A DNA stretch of 64,000 nt, from assembly GCA_044224905.1 (NCBI GenBank), contig JBGAJN010000001.1, positions 1,178,001 through 1,242,000 of the forward strand, given 5' to 3'. Of the stretch, positions 15,600-23,921 are shown piece after piece. The first letter of the stretch is position 1, and every line of letters begins with the position of its first letter. The stretch comes from JBGAJN01 sp044224905. Lineage in GTDB: Bacteria; Verrucomicrobiota; Verrucomicrobiia; Limisphaerales; JBGAJN01. Below the pieces are notes generated by a model that was given only the letters and a program-made list of their open reading frames with translations, did no database searches and was not told the origin of the DNA. The position numbers and the translations under genes were made by a program.

Positions 15600-16520
15600 T
15601 CAGCGCGCCGCCTCGAGAATCAAACGCTTCCGCGAGTAGTCGAAGGTGAACTTGAAGTTTTGCAACGCGCCCATGCCAATGTGCCCGACCTGGCCATTGC
15701 TCGCCGGCGAACCGCGGAGGAAGCAATTGCACGAAGGTTTGTCGACCGTCAGCTTGCCGATTTGAAGTTGATCAAGCTTCGTCTGACGCGTCTCGATCCC
15801 GCCTCCAACACCTTGACGCGCGCTCTTCTTGCCGGCTTCCGCAGATTTCAAAATCGTGTGAGTCGCGACAAAATCCGCGCCGAGGCAAATCGCATCGTCG
15901 CAGCCCGTATCGATTTCAAACTTTCCGCAGACGGCTCCATTTCCATTCGCGCGCACGCAGGCATCGATGATCGGTGTGTCTTCGGCGAACTCGAGCGGGA
16001 TGATTTCGCCGTGGCCGGTGTAATTAAACTCAGTCGGTGAATGCAACTTCATCGTGTGCGCCGCCGGATCAACTTCGACAACAAATTTACGAAAGAAGTC
16101 CGAGCCCAAAATGCCGGCACGACTCTCCACGCGCCTGCGGGCATCCGACGGCAACACCGCCACGCGCCGCGGCGAATAAATCATGCTGCCGAAATTGAAA
16201 ACGGCGCCTGAATAAGTGGCCGCCTGCTCGTCACCGGCGATGCCGATGATTTTCAATCGTCCTGCGCGTTGAAGTTTCAGCGACTCAACCAGCGACGGAT
16301 GCAGCGTGTTGATGCCGAATCCGGTATCGAGTTTGAAGGTAAGCGGGGCCGAACCATTAACGCGCGAACGGACGAGGAGGTCACCGCGTCGTAATTCAAT
16401 GGGGACTTGCGTCACTCCCGCCGGGTGATTGGTCTGAGCGCCCAGCGTCAGGCAACCAAGACAAGCGATTAACGCGGTGGCGAGCACCACGCGAAGACCG
16501 CGGTGAATCAAAAGGAGCAC
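15600..16520 (-). CDS. Retropepsin-like aspartic protease with two DTG sites, exported
   Basis: A 306-residue protein with an N-terminal hydrophobic signal (residues about 9-28). Two aspartyl-protease active-site motifs are visible: 'KLDTGFG' (Asp65) and 'EIDTGCDD' (Asp204). The intervening 'GILGSDFFRKFVVEVD' is typical of bacterial retropepsin-like domains, so the protein is a tandem that could form one intramolecular pepsin-like catalytic site. The C-terminus 'GMGALQNFKFTFDYSRKRLILE' closes the second copy. Targets are unknown. It is convergent with purQ and is not clearly in an operon. Confidence 0.8.
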   Translation of the reverse strand: MLLLIHRGLRVVLATALIACLGCLTLGAQTNHPAGVTQVPIELRRGDLLVRSRVNGSAPLTFKLDTGFGINTLHPSLVESLKLQRAGRLKIIGIAGDEQAATYSGAVFNFGSMIYSPRRVAVLPSDARRRVESRAGILGSDFFRKFVVEVDPAAHTMKLHSPTEFNYTGHGEIIPLEFAEDTPIIDACVRANGNGAVCGKFEIDTGCDDAICLGADFVATHTILKSAEAGKKSARQGVGGGIETRQTKLDQLQIGKLTVDKPSCNCFLRGSPASNGQVGHIGMGALQNFKFTFDYSRKRLILEAAR

Positions 16521-16579
16521 GGCGTAAGCAGATCAGATGGCAGTAACTTTCACAAGCGGCGCGGTATGGCGCGCAAACT

Positions 16580-17326
16580 TCAACGGCCGACAATTAATCC
16601 AAACTGGTTGCGTTCGACCCAGCCGGCGAGATCATTGCCAGCACGAATGAAAACGTAGTCGCCGCGCTCGCGCTCACGACGCACGATTTCGCCGGCGGGC
16701 AGCTGGCTCACGGTTTGCGCGTTGCGCGTCGGTGTGAGCCGCACGTTGGTTTGCTTGGCAAGTATCACACCGAGCTTTGCCCGCGAGGTCACGCCGACCA
16801 ATGCCGGCACTGTCAGCAGGAACACGCCGGCGCATGCGGCCGCAACGCCTTGCTGCCAGTCCGCTTTGCGCCAGCGCAGGACGCCGGGCAATAGCAGCAT
16901 CGCGGCGCACAGCCAGAAACTCACCATCGCGAGCCAGGCCCACGCATCGACCGGCAGCCACGTCGAACATTTCTCGAACCACGTAAGCCGCGGCGCTTCG
17001 AGTTGCGCGGTGTTGCGCACGAAGCTGAGGTTCACCCGCGAGTTGGTGGAAAACGGCGCGAGCCATTGGGCGCGTTCCCACGCGAGGATCGCCGGCCCGG
17101 TTCGGCCCGAGTGCCATTCGGCAAGGCCGAGGTTGTGAAACGCTGCTGCCGACGGGGCGTTGCTGATGGCACCGCGAAACTGATCTGCCGCGACAGCGTA
17201 ATCACCAGCCACGAAGGCTTTCTTCCCTTCCGCAAAAGAATCCGTCGCGCGGGCCGTGCCCATCAGCGCGATCGCGGCGGCCAGCGTGGCAATCAAACGG
17301 AAAAAGGAAAACGTGCGGCGTTTCAC
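16580..17326 (-). CDS. batE: BatE-like TPR/SH3 membrane protein
   Basis: A 248-residue protein: a signal segment (about 9-27), two or three TPR-like repeats (30-95), two membrane helices (about 127-180), and a C-terminal bacterial SH3-like domain with 'VRLTPTRNAQTVSQLPAGEIV'. This is the BatE layout of aerotolerance operons. The start is GTG, overlapping the batD stop (GTGA). It is last of the eight-gene moxR/bat operon. Bat proteins act at the inner membrane/periplasm; their exact biochemical role is unresolved. Confidence 0.8.
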   Translation of the reverse strand: MKRRTFSFFRLIATLAAAIALMGTARATDSFAEGKKAFVAGDYAVAADQFRGAISNAPSAAAFHNLGLAEWHSGRTGPAILAWERAQWLAPFSTNSRVNLSFVRNTAQLEAPRLTWFEKCSTWLPVDAWAWLAMVSFWLCAAMLLLPGVLRWRKADWQQGVAAACAGVFLLTVPALVGVTSRAKLGVILAKQTNVRLTPTRNAQTVSQLPAGEIVRRERERGDYVFIRAGNDLAGWVERNQFGLIVGR

Positions 17327-19209
17327 AAGCGCTCCTTCAATTTTTCCGCGACGCGTTCGAAGTCCGTCGTCAGTTGCGGAAGAATGGACGCAGTATCCAG
17401 CCGTTCCGTGAAATGCAGCGCGTCCGCTGCGTGGAAAAGTTTACGCACACATTCTTCCTCTGCGTGCTCCGTACCCGAAGGAAGTTCGCGCAACACATCG
17501 CGACACACGAGCGCCTCCGGATTCGCCGCGGAATGCGGCGCGGCCGCGTGACGCAGCGCGCCAACGGCAGCGATGACGAAGGCGGGAGAATCCTGCGCCG
17601 CCGCAGCGCGACGTGCCGTGCGAAGCTGACGTCCGAGTGCGCGGCGGGCGCGGCGTTTCCGCATCACCTCCGGATGGAGCTCGTGAAAACGACGGCGGCG
17701 ATCCCGCCACCACAATCCGAACAACGCGCCGGCAGGGAGGATTTGCAGGGCGACAAACGGCGGGCGCGATTGCAACGGTTCGAGCGTCGTCGCACCGGCG
17801 CCGGGCGCGTCCATGAGCCCCGTCATGATCAAGCGCGGTTCATTGTTTTGCGCATCGTCGGAATCAGTGCTGCCGCTCGATGTGCCGCTGGCGATGGTTC
17901 CCACCGGTGACGTCACCTTCACCGGCAACGCGGGAATGGTCAGATCGACGTATTGCTTTTTCGCGGGATCGTAATAGCTGAACGGGATCGGCGGTGTCGC
18001 GGTGACACGCGTCGAAACCGGGATCATGGTGTAGGCGAACTGCGCGAAGCCCGGCTGCTGCATTTGCGAACCGGGAGACGAGTCTTTCTCCGGTGAGAAT
18101 GTCTGCCACGTTCCCGTGTTCGCCAGCTTGGGCGCGGTGAAGCGTGCGAAATTTCCTTCGCCCTTGATGCCCACGCGCAACGTCACAGGCTCGCCCGCGC
18201 GAACCTCGGTGGTGGATAACTGCGGTGATTCGAGTTCGAACTTCCCGATCGCGCCCGTGTAGCCGGGAAGTTCGCCTTCGCTGGGCACCCGTTTGACATT
18301 GAGCGTGACGGGGTCGCTGTCGAAGAGCGGGAAGTAGCCGGGAAGTTGCGACAGCTGTGTCGTGACCGGACGATTGAGAATCACATACGCTTGGCCGATC
18401 ACTTGGTGTTTCCCTTCGCGCATCGGCGTAACGAGCACTTCGCTGACAATGCTCGTGCGCGGTTGACCGTTCACCATCACGGCTTCGCGACGCAGGCGGG
18501 CGTAACTCGTGTCGGTCAAAAACGCCTCGCCGATGACTTGCGCGTGCATCATCGCCTGCGCGCTATTGTCGCCGGGATCGGCGAGCACGACGCGCGCGGG
18601 CACCGATTGACCGACATAGATTTCGGTTTGAGGGACAACGAGCGACAGTTCGACGGGCGTTTCCATCGCGGTGCCGGCGGGGACGACGATCAATTGCGTT
18701 GCAGGCACCATGACCTTCTTTCCGGCAACATTCACCGCGAACGGCGCCATGGAGTAAGTGCCCGGAGCCTTGGCTCTCGCGCGATAGTTGAACGTCGAAC
18801 GCGCCTGAATTTTCATCCCGAGATTTTGAAACGACATCGCGCGCCCGCCCGTCTGTAATTCCAATCCCGCCGGGCTGGGAATTTTCTCCGGCATCTCCAC
18901 CGACTCACTCAAAGTTGTTAGCACGATGCGGAGCGTGGCGCGTTGTCCAACCGCGACGCGCGGCGGATCGAACTCCGCCAGCGCCGACACCGGGCTGTCG
19001 GTGTCGACCTGCGGCTGGGACATCATGAGGTTCACCAGCGGATCGTTGGGCGCGGAGTTGGGAGAAATGCGCATGACGTTGCCGCCTTGCACACTGATTC
19101 GGATTTGCCCACGCACGGGGACTGCCCCGGCAACATTGGTCTGCGCGGAAACGCGAACCAGCGATACGAGCAGGAACAGGATCAGGAAAATGGCGCGCGA
19201 CGAGATCAT
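17323..19209 (-). CDS. batD: BatD-like (aerotolerance/oxygen-tolerance) membrane protein
   Basis: A 628-residue protein with a signal peptide (about 1-22), a long extracytoplasmic beta-rich region with repeated Ig-like segments ('AGEPVTLRVGIKGEGNF', 'IYVGQSVPARVVL'), and a membrane helix near residue 485 followed by a basic cytoplasmic tail. This is the DUF3999/BatD-type 'oxygen tolerance' architecture. It starts directly after the batC stop (TAG then ATG, no gap) and overlaps batE by 4 bases. It is expected to be the large periplasmic partner of the VWA proteins BatA and BatB. Confidence 0.85.
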   Translation of the reverse strand: MISSRAIFLILFLLVSLVRVSAQTNVAGAVPVRGQIRISVQGGNVMRISPNSAPNDPLVNLMMSQPQVDTDSPVSALAEFDPPRVAVGQRATLRIVLTTLSESVEMPEKIPSPAGLELQTGGRAMSFQNLGMKIQARSTFNYRARAKAPGTYSMAPFAVNVAGKKVMVPATQLIVVPAGTAMETPVELSLVVPQTEIYVGQSVPARVVLADPGDNSAQAMMHAQVIGEAFLTDTSYARLRREAVMVNGQPRTSIVSEVLVTPMREGKHQVIGQAYVILNRPVTTQLSQLPGYFPLFDSDPVTLNVKRVPSEGELPGYTGAIGKFELESPQLSTTEVRAGEPVTLRVGIKGEGNFARFTAPKLANTGTWQTFSPEKDSSPGSQMQQPGFAQFAYTMIPVSTRVTATPPIPFSYYDPAKKQYVDLTIPALPVKVTSPVGTIASGTSSGSTDSDDAQNNEPRLIMTGLMDAPGAGATTLEPLQSRPPFVALQILPAGALFGLWWRDRRRRFHELHPEVMRKRRARRALGRQLRTARRAAAAQDSPAFVIAAVGALRHAAAPHSAANPEALVCRDVLRELPSGTEHAEEECVRKLFHAADALHFTERLDTASILPQLTTDFERVAEKLKERL

Positions 19210-20136
19210 CTACCAGGTCTTGCCCGTGCGGTTCTTCGGCTTCGTCGGATCGCCATCACCGATCGGCAACTTGCGATTCGCGTCGAGCTTCAATGTCTCA
19301 AGCAAGCGGGCCGCGTCCTCCGGCGAAATCAATTGCTTCTGTCCGTCGCGCGACGGTCCTTCCTCGTGGCCCTTTTGCGGCTCCTTCTGTTCTTCCTCCT
19401 CGTCATCGTCGCCGCTCTCGCCCTGCGGCTGCATGCCTTCGGGAAGCTTGCCCTTGAGCTGCTTCATCTTCTCCTTCAATTCCTCCCGCTGCTTGCCGAG
19501 GGCCTGCATCATCTGCTGCATTTGATTCAACTGATCGACGAGCTTGGCAATCGCGGCGTCGACGTTCGCGGCGTTAGTTCGAGCCTTGTCATCCGACGGA
19601 CGAAGTTCGGCGGCGCTCTTGAAATCACCCGACGAACGTTCCCAACGACGCAAGACCGCGCCGTATTGTTCCATCGCGCGCTTCACCGCTTCGACTGCGC
19701 CCTTCAAATCCTTGCGCGCCCCGCGGCCCTGCATGTAGGCGTTGACGATGGCTTGGACTTCGTTCGATACGAGCGCGGCATCGGCAGCGCGAAGCGCCTG
19801 ATCGCCCGTCGCGCCGGCAGCCGAGCCGCGCGCATCGGCGTTGGCTTTGCTTGGGCCGTCCTTAAGCGCTTGGAGGCCCTGCCGATAACGCGCGAGGCCT
19901 AGATTGTAGAGCCCGGGTGATTGGACCTCATCGCGATTCGCGGCGACGGCCATCTGTAACGCCGCTTCGGCTTCGCGAAGTTTTCCGGACTGCAAGTGCT
20001 GCGTGCCTTCGTTGTAAAGTTCGCGCGGAGTCGGGGCCGAGGTCGAGTTGCCCGCGAGCGCCACAGTGGTCGAAGCGATGACGTGCGCGGCGACAAGCGC
20101 TCCCCAACAGGTCATTTGGCGAAAGGTGGATTTCAT
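19210..20136 (-). CDS. batC: BatC-like TPR protein
   Basis: A 308-residue exported protein with a signal peptide (cleavage near 'ALAG', residue 29) and TPR repeats in the first 150 residues ('YNEGTQHLQSGKLREAEAALQMAV'). A coiled-coil Gln/Lys/Glu-rich segment lies at about 215-250, and the C-terminus is acidic (a run of D and E near residue 255). TPR plus coiled coil between the VWA genes and batD is the BatC position. The start overlaps the batB stop (ATGA). Confidence 0.8.
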   Translation of the reverse strand: MKSTFRQMTCWGALVAAHVIASTTVALAGNSTSAPTPRELYNEGTQHLQSGKLREAEAALQMAVAANRDEVQSPGLYNLGLARYRQGLQALKDGPSKANADARGSAAGATGDQALRAADAALVSNEVQAIVNAYMQGRGARKDLKGAVEAVKRAMEQYGAVLRRWERSSGDFKSAAELRPSDDKARTNAANVDAAIAKLVDQLNQMQQMMQALGKQREELKEKMKQLKGKLPEGMQPQGESGDDDEEEEQKEPQKGHEEGPSRDGQKQLISPEDAARLLETLKLDANRKLPIGDGDPTKPKNRTGKTW

Positions 20137-21170
20137 TTCGGCTTAGGCTCACTTTCGCCCACACGGCGACGTGTGCCAATTAAAGATTCGACGGCAAGCA
20201 ACGTGAGCGCGAGCGCCACGAACGCGTGGAAGCGATCCACGCCGAAACGCCGCGATGGGGAGAGTCCCGGGAGGCCGGTCGTATTAAGTAACGCGCGCCG
20301 CACGCGATCCATGCCTTCGCCGAGCGGGCCGAGCGGTTGATACTCGCCGTGCGTCGCTTCGGCGATCACCCGCAGCGTCTTTTCGTCGAGCCGGCTTTCG
20401 ACGGGGTTCCCGCGATCATCGCGCAAAGGATCGAACCCGCCCTGCGGATTCTGCACCTGAATTGTCGTGCCGGCTTCGGTGCCGACGCCGATGGAGAAAA
20501 TCTGCACGCCCTTTTCGCCGAGCGCCTTCGCCTTGTTGACGCCGCCTTGCTCCAAGTCCTCGCCGTCGGTGACGAGCACCATCACCTTGCGGCGGCTGTC
20601 CTTTTCCATCGCGAGGAACGCTTCGTCGAGCGCGCGCGCGATGTCGGTGCCGGGCACGGGAATCGTCTGGTCATCGAGTGCCATGAGCGATTCGCGGAAC
20701 GCATCGTAGTCGTAGGTCAGCGGGCATTGCAGAAACGCCTGCCCGGCGAAAGCGATCACGCCGACGCGTCCGCTGCCGTGGCGTTGCACGAAATCCATGA
20801 TCGCGAGCTTGGACCGCGTGAGGCGATTCGGACGCACGTCCCCAGCTAGCATGCTGCGCGAGCAATCGACGATGAACAAAACATCCTCGCCGAGCGCGTG
20901 GGACAACTCCGCTTGCTCGCCCCATTGCGGTCGCGCGAGCGCCACGCCAATCGCGGCGACGGCGACGAGCAGGAGAATGTTTTTCAGCAGCCGTCGCCCG
21001 GGACTGTGCGAACGAATCAAGGATTCGAGCAACTCCGCGGCGGCGAAGATCCCGAGTTGCTTACTCCGTGCGCGACTGGCGTAACGTTGCAGGACGAACA
21101 GCAACACTGGCCCGATCAACGCGATCAGCAGCCACTTGGGTTCGGCCAGATGAGGGTTGGTGAAGTTCAT
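20133..21170 (-). CDS. batB: BatB-like VWA-domain membrane protein
   Basis: A 345-residue protein with an N-terminal membrane helix ('WLLIALIGPVLLFVL'), a second near residue 55, a von Willebrand factor A domain with MIDAS motif 'DCSRSM', and a C-terminal membrane helix. The ATG at 21170 is chosen because it overlaps the batA stop (ATGA); the open frame extends 25 residues further upstream with no homology. It is the second VWA gene of the operon, with the metal-binding site facing the periplasm as expected for Bat proteins. Confidence 0.88.
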   Translation of the reverse strand: MNFTNPHLAEPKWLLIALIGPVLLFVLQRYASRARSKQLGIFAAAELLESLIRSHSPGRRLLKNILLLVAVAAIGVALARPQWGEQAELSHALGEDVLFIVDCSRSMLAGDVRPNRLTRSKLAIMDFVQRHGSGRVGVIAFAGQAFLQCPLTYDYDAFRESLMALDDQTIPVPGTDIARALDEAFLAMEKDSRRKVMVLVTDGEDLEQGGVNKAKALGEKGVQIFSIGVGTEAGTTIQVQNPQGGFDPLRDDRGNPVESRLDEKTLRVIAEATHGEYQPLGPLGEGMDRVRRALLNTTGLPGLSPSRRFGVDRFHAFVALALTLLAVESLIGTRRRVGESEPKPK

Positions 21171-22207
21171 GGCGCCCTCCGATAACGTGTGTTCGCGAGA
21201 ATCAACTCCACCGCGAGGAGCACCAGGGCGCCGACCAGCGGCCATTGAAACAGCGGCGTGAACGTGGTGTAGCGGCGCAACTTCACCTCGGTCTTTTCGA
21301 GACGATCGATCTCGTCATAGATGCCGGCGAGTTCGCGGCGGTTCGTGGCGCGATACGATTTGCCGCGCGCGAGTGCGGACATTTGATCGAGCACTTTGTA
21401 GTTGGCGGGTTGCAGGGTAATCGTGGGAATGATTTCGCCATTGGGACCGAAGCGCAGTTTGCCCGTGGCGGGATCGAACGCTGGCATCGAGCAGGATTCC
21501 TCCTTGCCGATGCCGATCGTGTAGAGCTTCGCGCCGAGCGAAGCGGCGAGTTGCGCAGCGGGAATCGGATCGATGTCACCGCGGTTGTTGTCGCCGTCGG
21601 TGAGGAGGATGATGATGCGGCTCTTGCTGTCTTTCGGCCCCTTGAGGCGTTTCACCGCGGTGGCCGTGGCATCGCCGATCGCGGTGCCGAGCTCGCGGAT
21701 CACGCCGATGTGCAGGCGTTGGATGTTTTGAATGAGCCAGTCGTGATTGAGCGTAAGCGGGCTCGCAAGATACGGCACGCCGGAGAACACCACGAGACCG
21801 AGACGGTCGCTCGGGCGGCGGCGAACGAAGTCCTGAATGACGGACTGCGCGATGTCGAACCGCGTCACGCGTTCGTTCGGTGTGCTCATGTCGAGCGCGA
21901 CCATCGACCACGACATGTCGAGCGCGAGCATGATGTCGATGCCGCTGGCCTGCGTCTCGGTGCGATTGTGCGCGAAGCGCGGTCCTGCTAGCGCCGCGAT
22001 GCACAGCGCGACGACGAGGACGCGGAGAAAGATGAGCAACCGACCCGCCGCCGAGCGCGCCGTGGCCCCGGCCGCGCGCGCGAGATCGGCGCTGGGAAAA
22101 CGGATCGCAGAGAATTTTCCCGGCCGCCCGTGCAAGAATGCGTAGACGGGCAACAGCGCCAGCAACACCAGCACCCACGGATATTGAAACTCGAAGAAGG
22201 AGTTCAT
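21167..22207 (-). CDS. batA: BatA-like VWA-domain membrane protein
   Basis: A 346-residue protein with the Bat layout. The N-terminal helices 'FQYPWVLVLLALLPVYAFL' and 'LLIFLRVLVVALCIAALAG' are followed by a VWA domain with MIDAS 'DMSWSM' and 'LLTDGDNNRG', then a C-terminal helix 'WPLVGALVLLAVELIL'. The ATG at 22207 overlaps the stop of the upstream gene (ATGA), and a longer open frame upstream is not homologous. BatA and BatB are paralogues that probably form a complex with the MoxR ATPase acting from the cytosol. Confidence 0.88.
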   Translation of the reverse strand: MNSFFEFQYPWVLVLLALLPVYAFLHGRPGKFSAIRFPSADLARAAGATARSAAGRLLIFLRVLVVALCIAALAGPRFAHNRTETQASGIDIMLALDMSWSMVALDMSTPNERVTRFDIAQSVIQDFVRRRPSDRLGLVVFSGVPYLASPLTLNHDWLIQNIQRLHIGVIRELGTAIGDATATAVKRLKGPKDSKSRIIILLTDGDNNRGDIDPIPAAQLAASLGAKLYTIGIGKEESCSMPAFDPATGKLRFGPNGEIIPTITLQPANYKVLDQMSALARGKSYRATNRRELAGIYDEIDRLEKTEVKLRRYTTFTPLFQWPLVGALVLLAVELILANTRYRRAP

Positions 22208-22737
22208 TTCGTGGACGGCGGAGTTTCTTCCGGAGCGCGTTGCGATTCCAACTGCGTGACGAAATCGAGCGCTCGATTCACGAAGCCCGGCGGCGGCGAG
22301 GGGCGGACCGGCGCGAATTTCTGGACATCGCATTCGCGAAGGAACTCGCCGAGGTTCGTGCGCGTTTCGCCCCGCACATGTTGGTTCGCCGCGAGCGACC
22401 GCATCAATTCTTCATTCGTGAGCTCCGCCGCTTCCCGCGTGAACGCGGCGACGACGTAGCGCCGGAGAATCTGTGACACCGCGGTGATCAGTGGGCCGTC
22501 CTCGGGTTTGCCACGCAGAGCTTCGAGGGATTTGCGCGCGGATTCCGCCGGCGGAATCACGACGACGGGGCGTGGTCGCCGCAGCCAGAAGATGAGCAAC
22601 GCCACGGCAACAAGCAGCAAGCCCGCGCCGCCCATCATCTCCGAACTGTGTTGCTCCACGAACGTCGGCGGAATCTCTCCATGCGGAGGCAGGAGTTCCG
22701 GAAACTCGGTGGCGGCAAACAGTATCAGGCCGTTCAT
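22204..22737 (-). CDS. DUF4381-type small membrane protein of the moxR/bat operon
   Basis: A 177-residue protein with one membrane helix (residues about 36-54, 'GAGLLLVAVALLIFWLRR') followed by a soluble cytoplasmic domain with 'ISQILRRYVVAAFTREAAELTNEEL'. This is the pattern of DUF4381, which sits between the DUF58 and VWA genes in MoxR operons. The ATG at 22737 follows the DUF58 stop by 7 bp, and its own stop overlaps the batA start. Its role is not known. Confidence 0.75.
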   Translation of the reverse strand: MNGLILFAATEFPELLPPHGEIPPTFVEQHSSEMMGGAGLLLVAVALLIFWLRRPRPVVVIPPAESARKSLEALRGKPEDGPLITAVSQILRRYVVAAFTREAAELTNEELMRSLAANQHVRGETRTNLGEFLRECDVQKFAPVRPSPPPGFVNRALDFVTQLESQRAPEETPPSTK

Positions 22738-22744
22738 GACATCA

Positions 22745-23764
22745 TTAACGGCGACGACGGTGTTCGAAGAAATGTTGGAGCACCGGAGCGAAGGGCTCGT
22801 TAGTCGGCAGTCGCAACGTGTCCACGCCCGCTTGACGCAGCGCGCGATCAAGCGCGGCGATGCGCTCCGCGTTGATCGCCGCGTAGGCTTCGCGCACGCG
22901 GGTGCGACCGGAATCGAGCTCGAGAAGTTCGCCGGTCTCCGCGTCTTCGACCGTGAGCAAGCCGGCGTCGGGCAACTCACTCTCTCGCGGATCGTGCAGA
23001 TGCACGCAGACGAGATCGTGGCGCACGTTGGTCATGCCGATCTCCTGCACGAGATCGCGGCCAGCCTTCGTGGGACGGGCGTCGCGCCGCCCCTCGGAGC
23101 CAAGCAGAGACTCGCTGTCGAGAGGTTGTTCGCGAAGGGCACGGCGCTCGTTCGCAATAGCTGGCGGAACACCGGCACCCGTCGCGCTATTGGGCGGATT
23201 GAGGCTGTGCAGAAAGTCCGTGAGGAGGAAAACAATGCTCCGCCGGTGCAGCGCGTGATTCAGGAAAGTCAGTGCCGAGGTGATGTTGGTGCCGTTGCGT
23301 TGCGGAACGAAGCACAGCAGTTCGCGAATGATCCGGAGAATGTGGCGGCGACCTTTGCGCGGCGGGACGAAGAGTTCCACTTTGTCCGTGAAGAGGAGCA
23401 GGCCGACTTTGTCGCTGTTGCGCGCGGCGGAGAAGGCGAGCGTGGCAGCGACTTCGGTGGCGAACTCGCGCTTGTTCCGGCGCACAGAACCAAAGGCACC
23501 CGAGGCGGAAATGTCCACGGCGAGAATGATGCCGAGCTCGCGTTCCTCGCGATGCTTCTTCACGAACGGGCGGCCCATGCGATTGGTGACGTTCCAATCA
23601 ATCGTGCGCACGTCGTCGCCGGGGATGTATTCGCGCAACTCCTCGAAGTCCATGCCGCGGCCCTTGAAACTACTCAGATACGCGCCGACCATCGTGTCGT
23701 TGACGAGACGATTCGTGCGCAGCTCGACGCGGCGGACGGAGGTCAGGATTTCTTTGATCGTCAT
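22745..23764 (-). CDS. DUF58 domain protein with an in-frame palindromic-repeat insertion
   Basis: A 339-residue protein. 'MDFEELREYIPGDDVRTIDWNVTNRMGRPFVKKHREERE' (about 39-77) is the DUF58 signature, and the VWA-like MIDAS is 'DISASG' near residue 84. Residues about 187-236 are an extra segment ('GAGVPPAIANERR' to 'GRRDARPTKAGRD') that does not belong to the fold and is encoded by a small imperfect palindromic repeat (23057-23206). It keeps the frame, and family features resume after it. DUF58 proteins work with MoxR ATPases. The gene lies between moxR and the DUF4381 gene. Confidence 0.87.
   Translation of the reverse strand: MTIKEILTSVRRVELRTNRLVNDTMVGAYLSSFKGRGMDFEELREYIPGDDVRTIDWNVTNRMGRPFVKKHREERELGIILAVDISASGAFGSVRRNKREFATEVAATLAFSAARNSDKVGLLLFTDKVELFVPPRKGRRHILRIIRELLCFVPQRNGTNITSALTFLNHALHRRSIVFLLTDFLHSLNPPNSATGAGVPPAIANERRALREQPLDSESLLGSEGRRDARPTKAGRDLVQEIGMTNVRHDLVCVHLHDPRESELPDAGLLTVEDAETGELLELDSGRTRVREAYAAINAERIAALDRALRQAGVDTLRLPTNEPFAPVLQHFFEHRRRR
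23057..23206 (-). repeat. Small palindrome-ended repeat inserted in the DUF58 gene
   Basis: The minus-strand segment begins near GACGGGTGCCGG and ends near GGCGCGACGCCCGTC, so the two ends are imperfect inverted repeats built around GACGGG and CCCGTC. The translated product contains the phrases 'GVPPAI' and 'RRDARPT', which recur in proteins of verrucomicrobial genomes as I recall them. The length is a multiple of three, so the host frame is preserved. Confidence 0.6.
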
Positions 23765-23777
23765 GCTTGGGAAGAAA

Positions 23778-23914
23778 TCCGAATTCCGAAACTCGAAATT
23801 CTAAACAAATTCAAAACCCGAAACCCAAATTTCCAAAACGGGCGCGCGCTGTTTCGGTCATTGCTCATTCGGCAATTTTGGTTGGTTTCGAATTTCGGAA
23901 TTCGAGTTTCAAAA
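23778..23914. repeat. AT-rich inverted repeat between moxR and DUF58
   Basis: Two related 21-base blocks face each other: GAATTCCGAAACTCGAAATTC near 23779 and, on the opposite strand, a variant with GAAACTCGAATTCCGAAATTC near 23893-23913. They enclose a GC-rich centre with ACGGGCGCGCG. The 157-bp gap is long for this otherwise overlapping operon and far richer in A+T than its surroundings, so it looks like a small mobile intergenic palindrome. Confidence 0.6.
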
Positions 23915-23921
23915 TTTCCGC

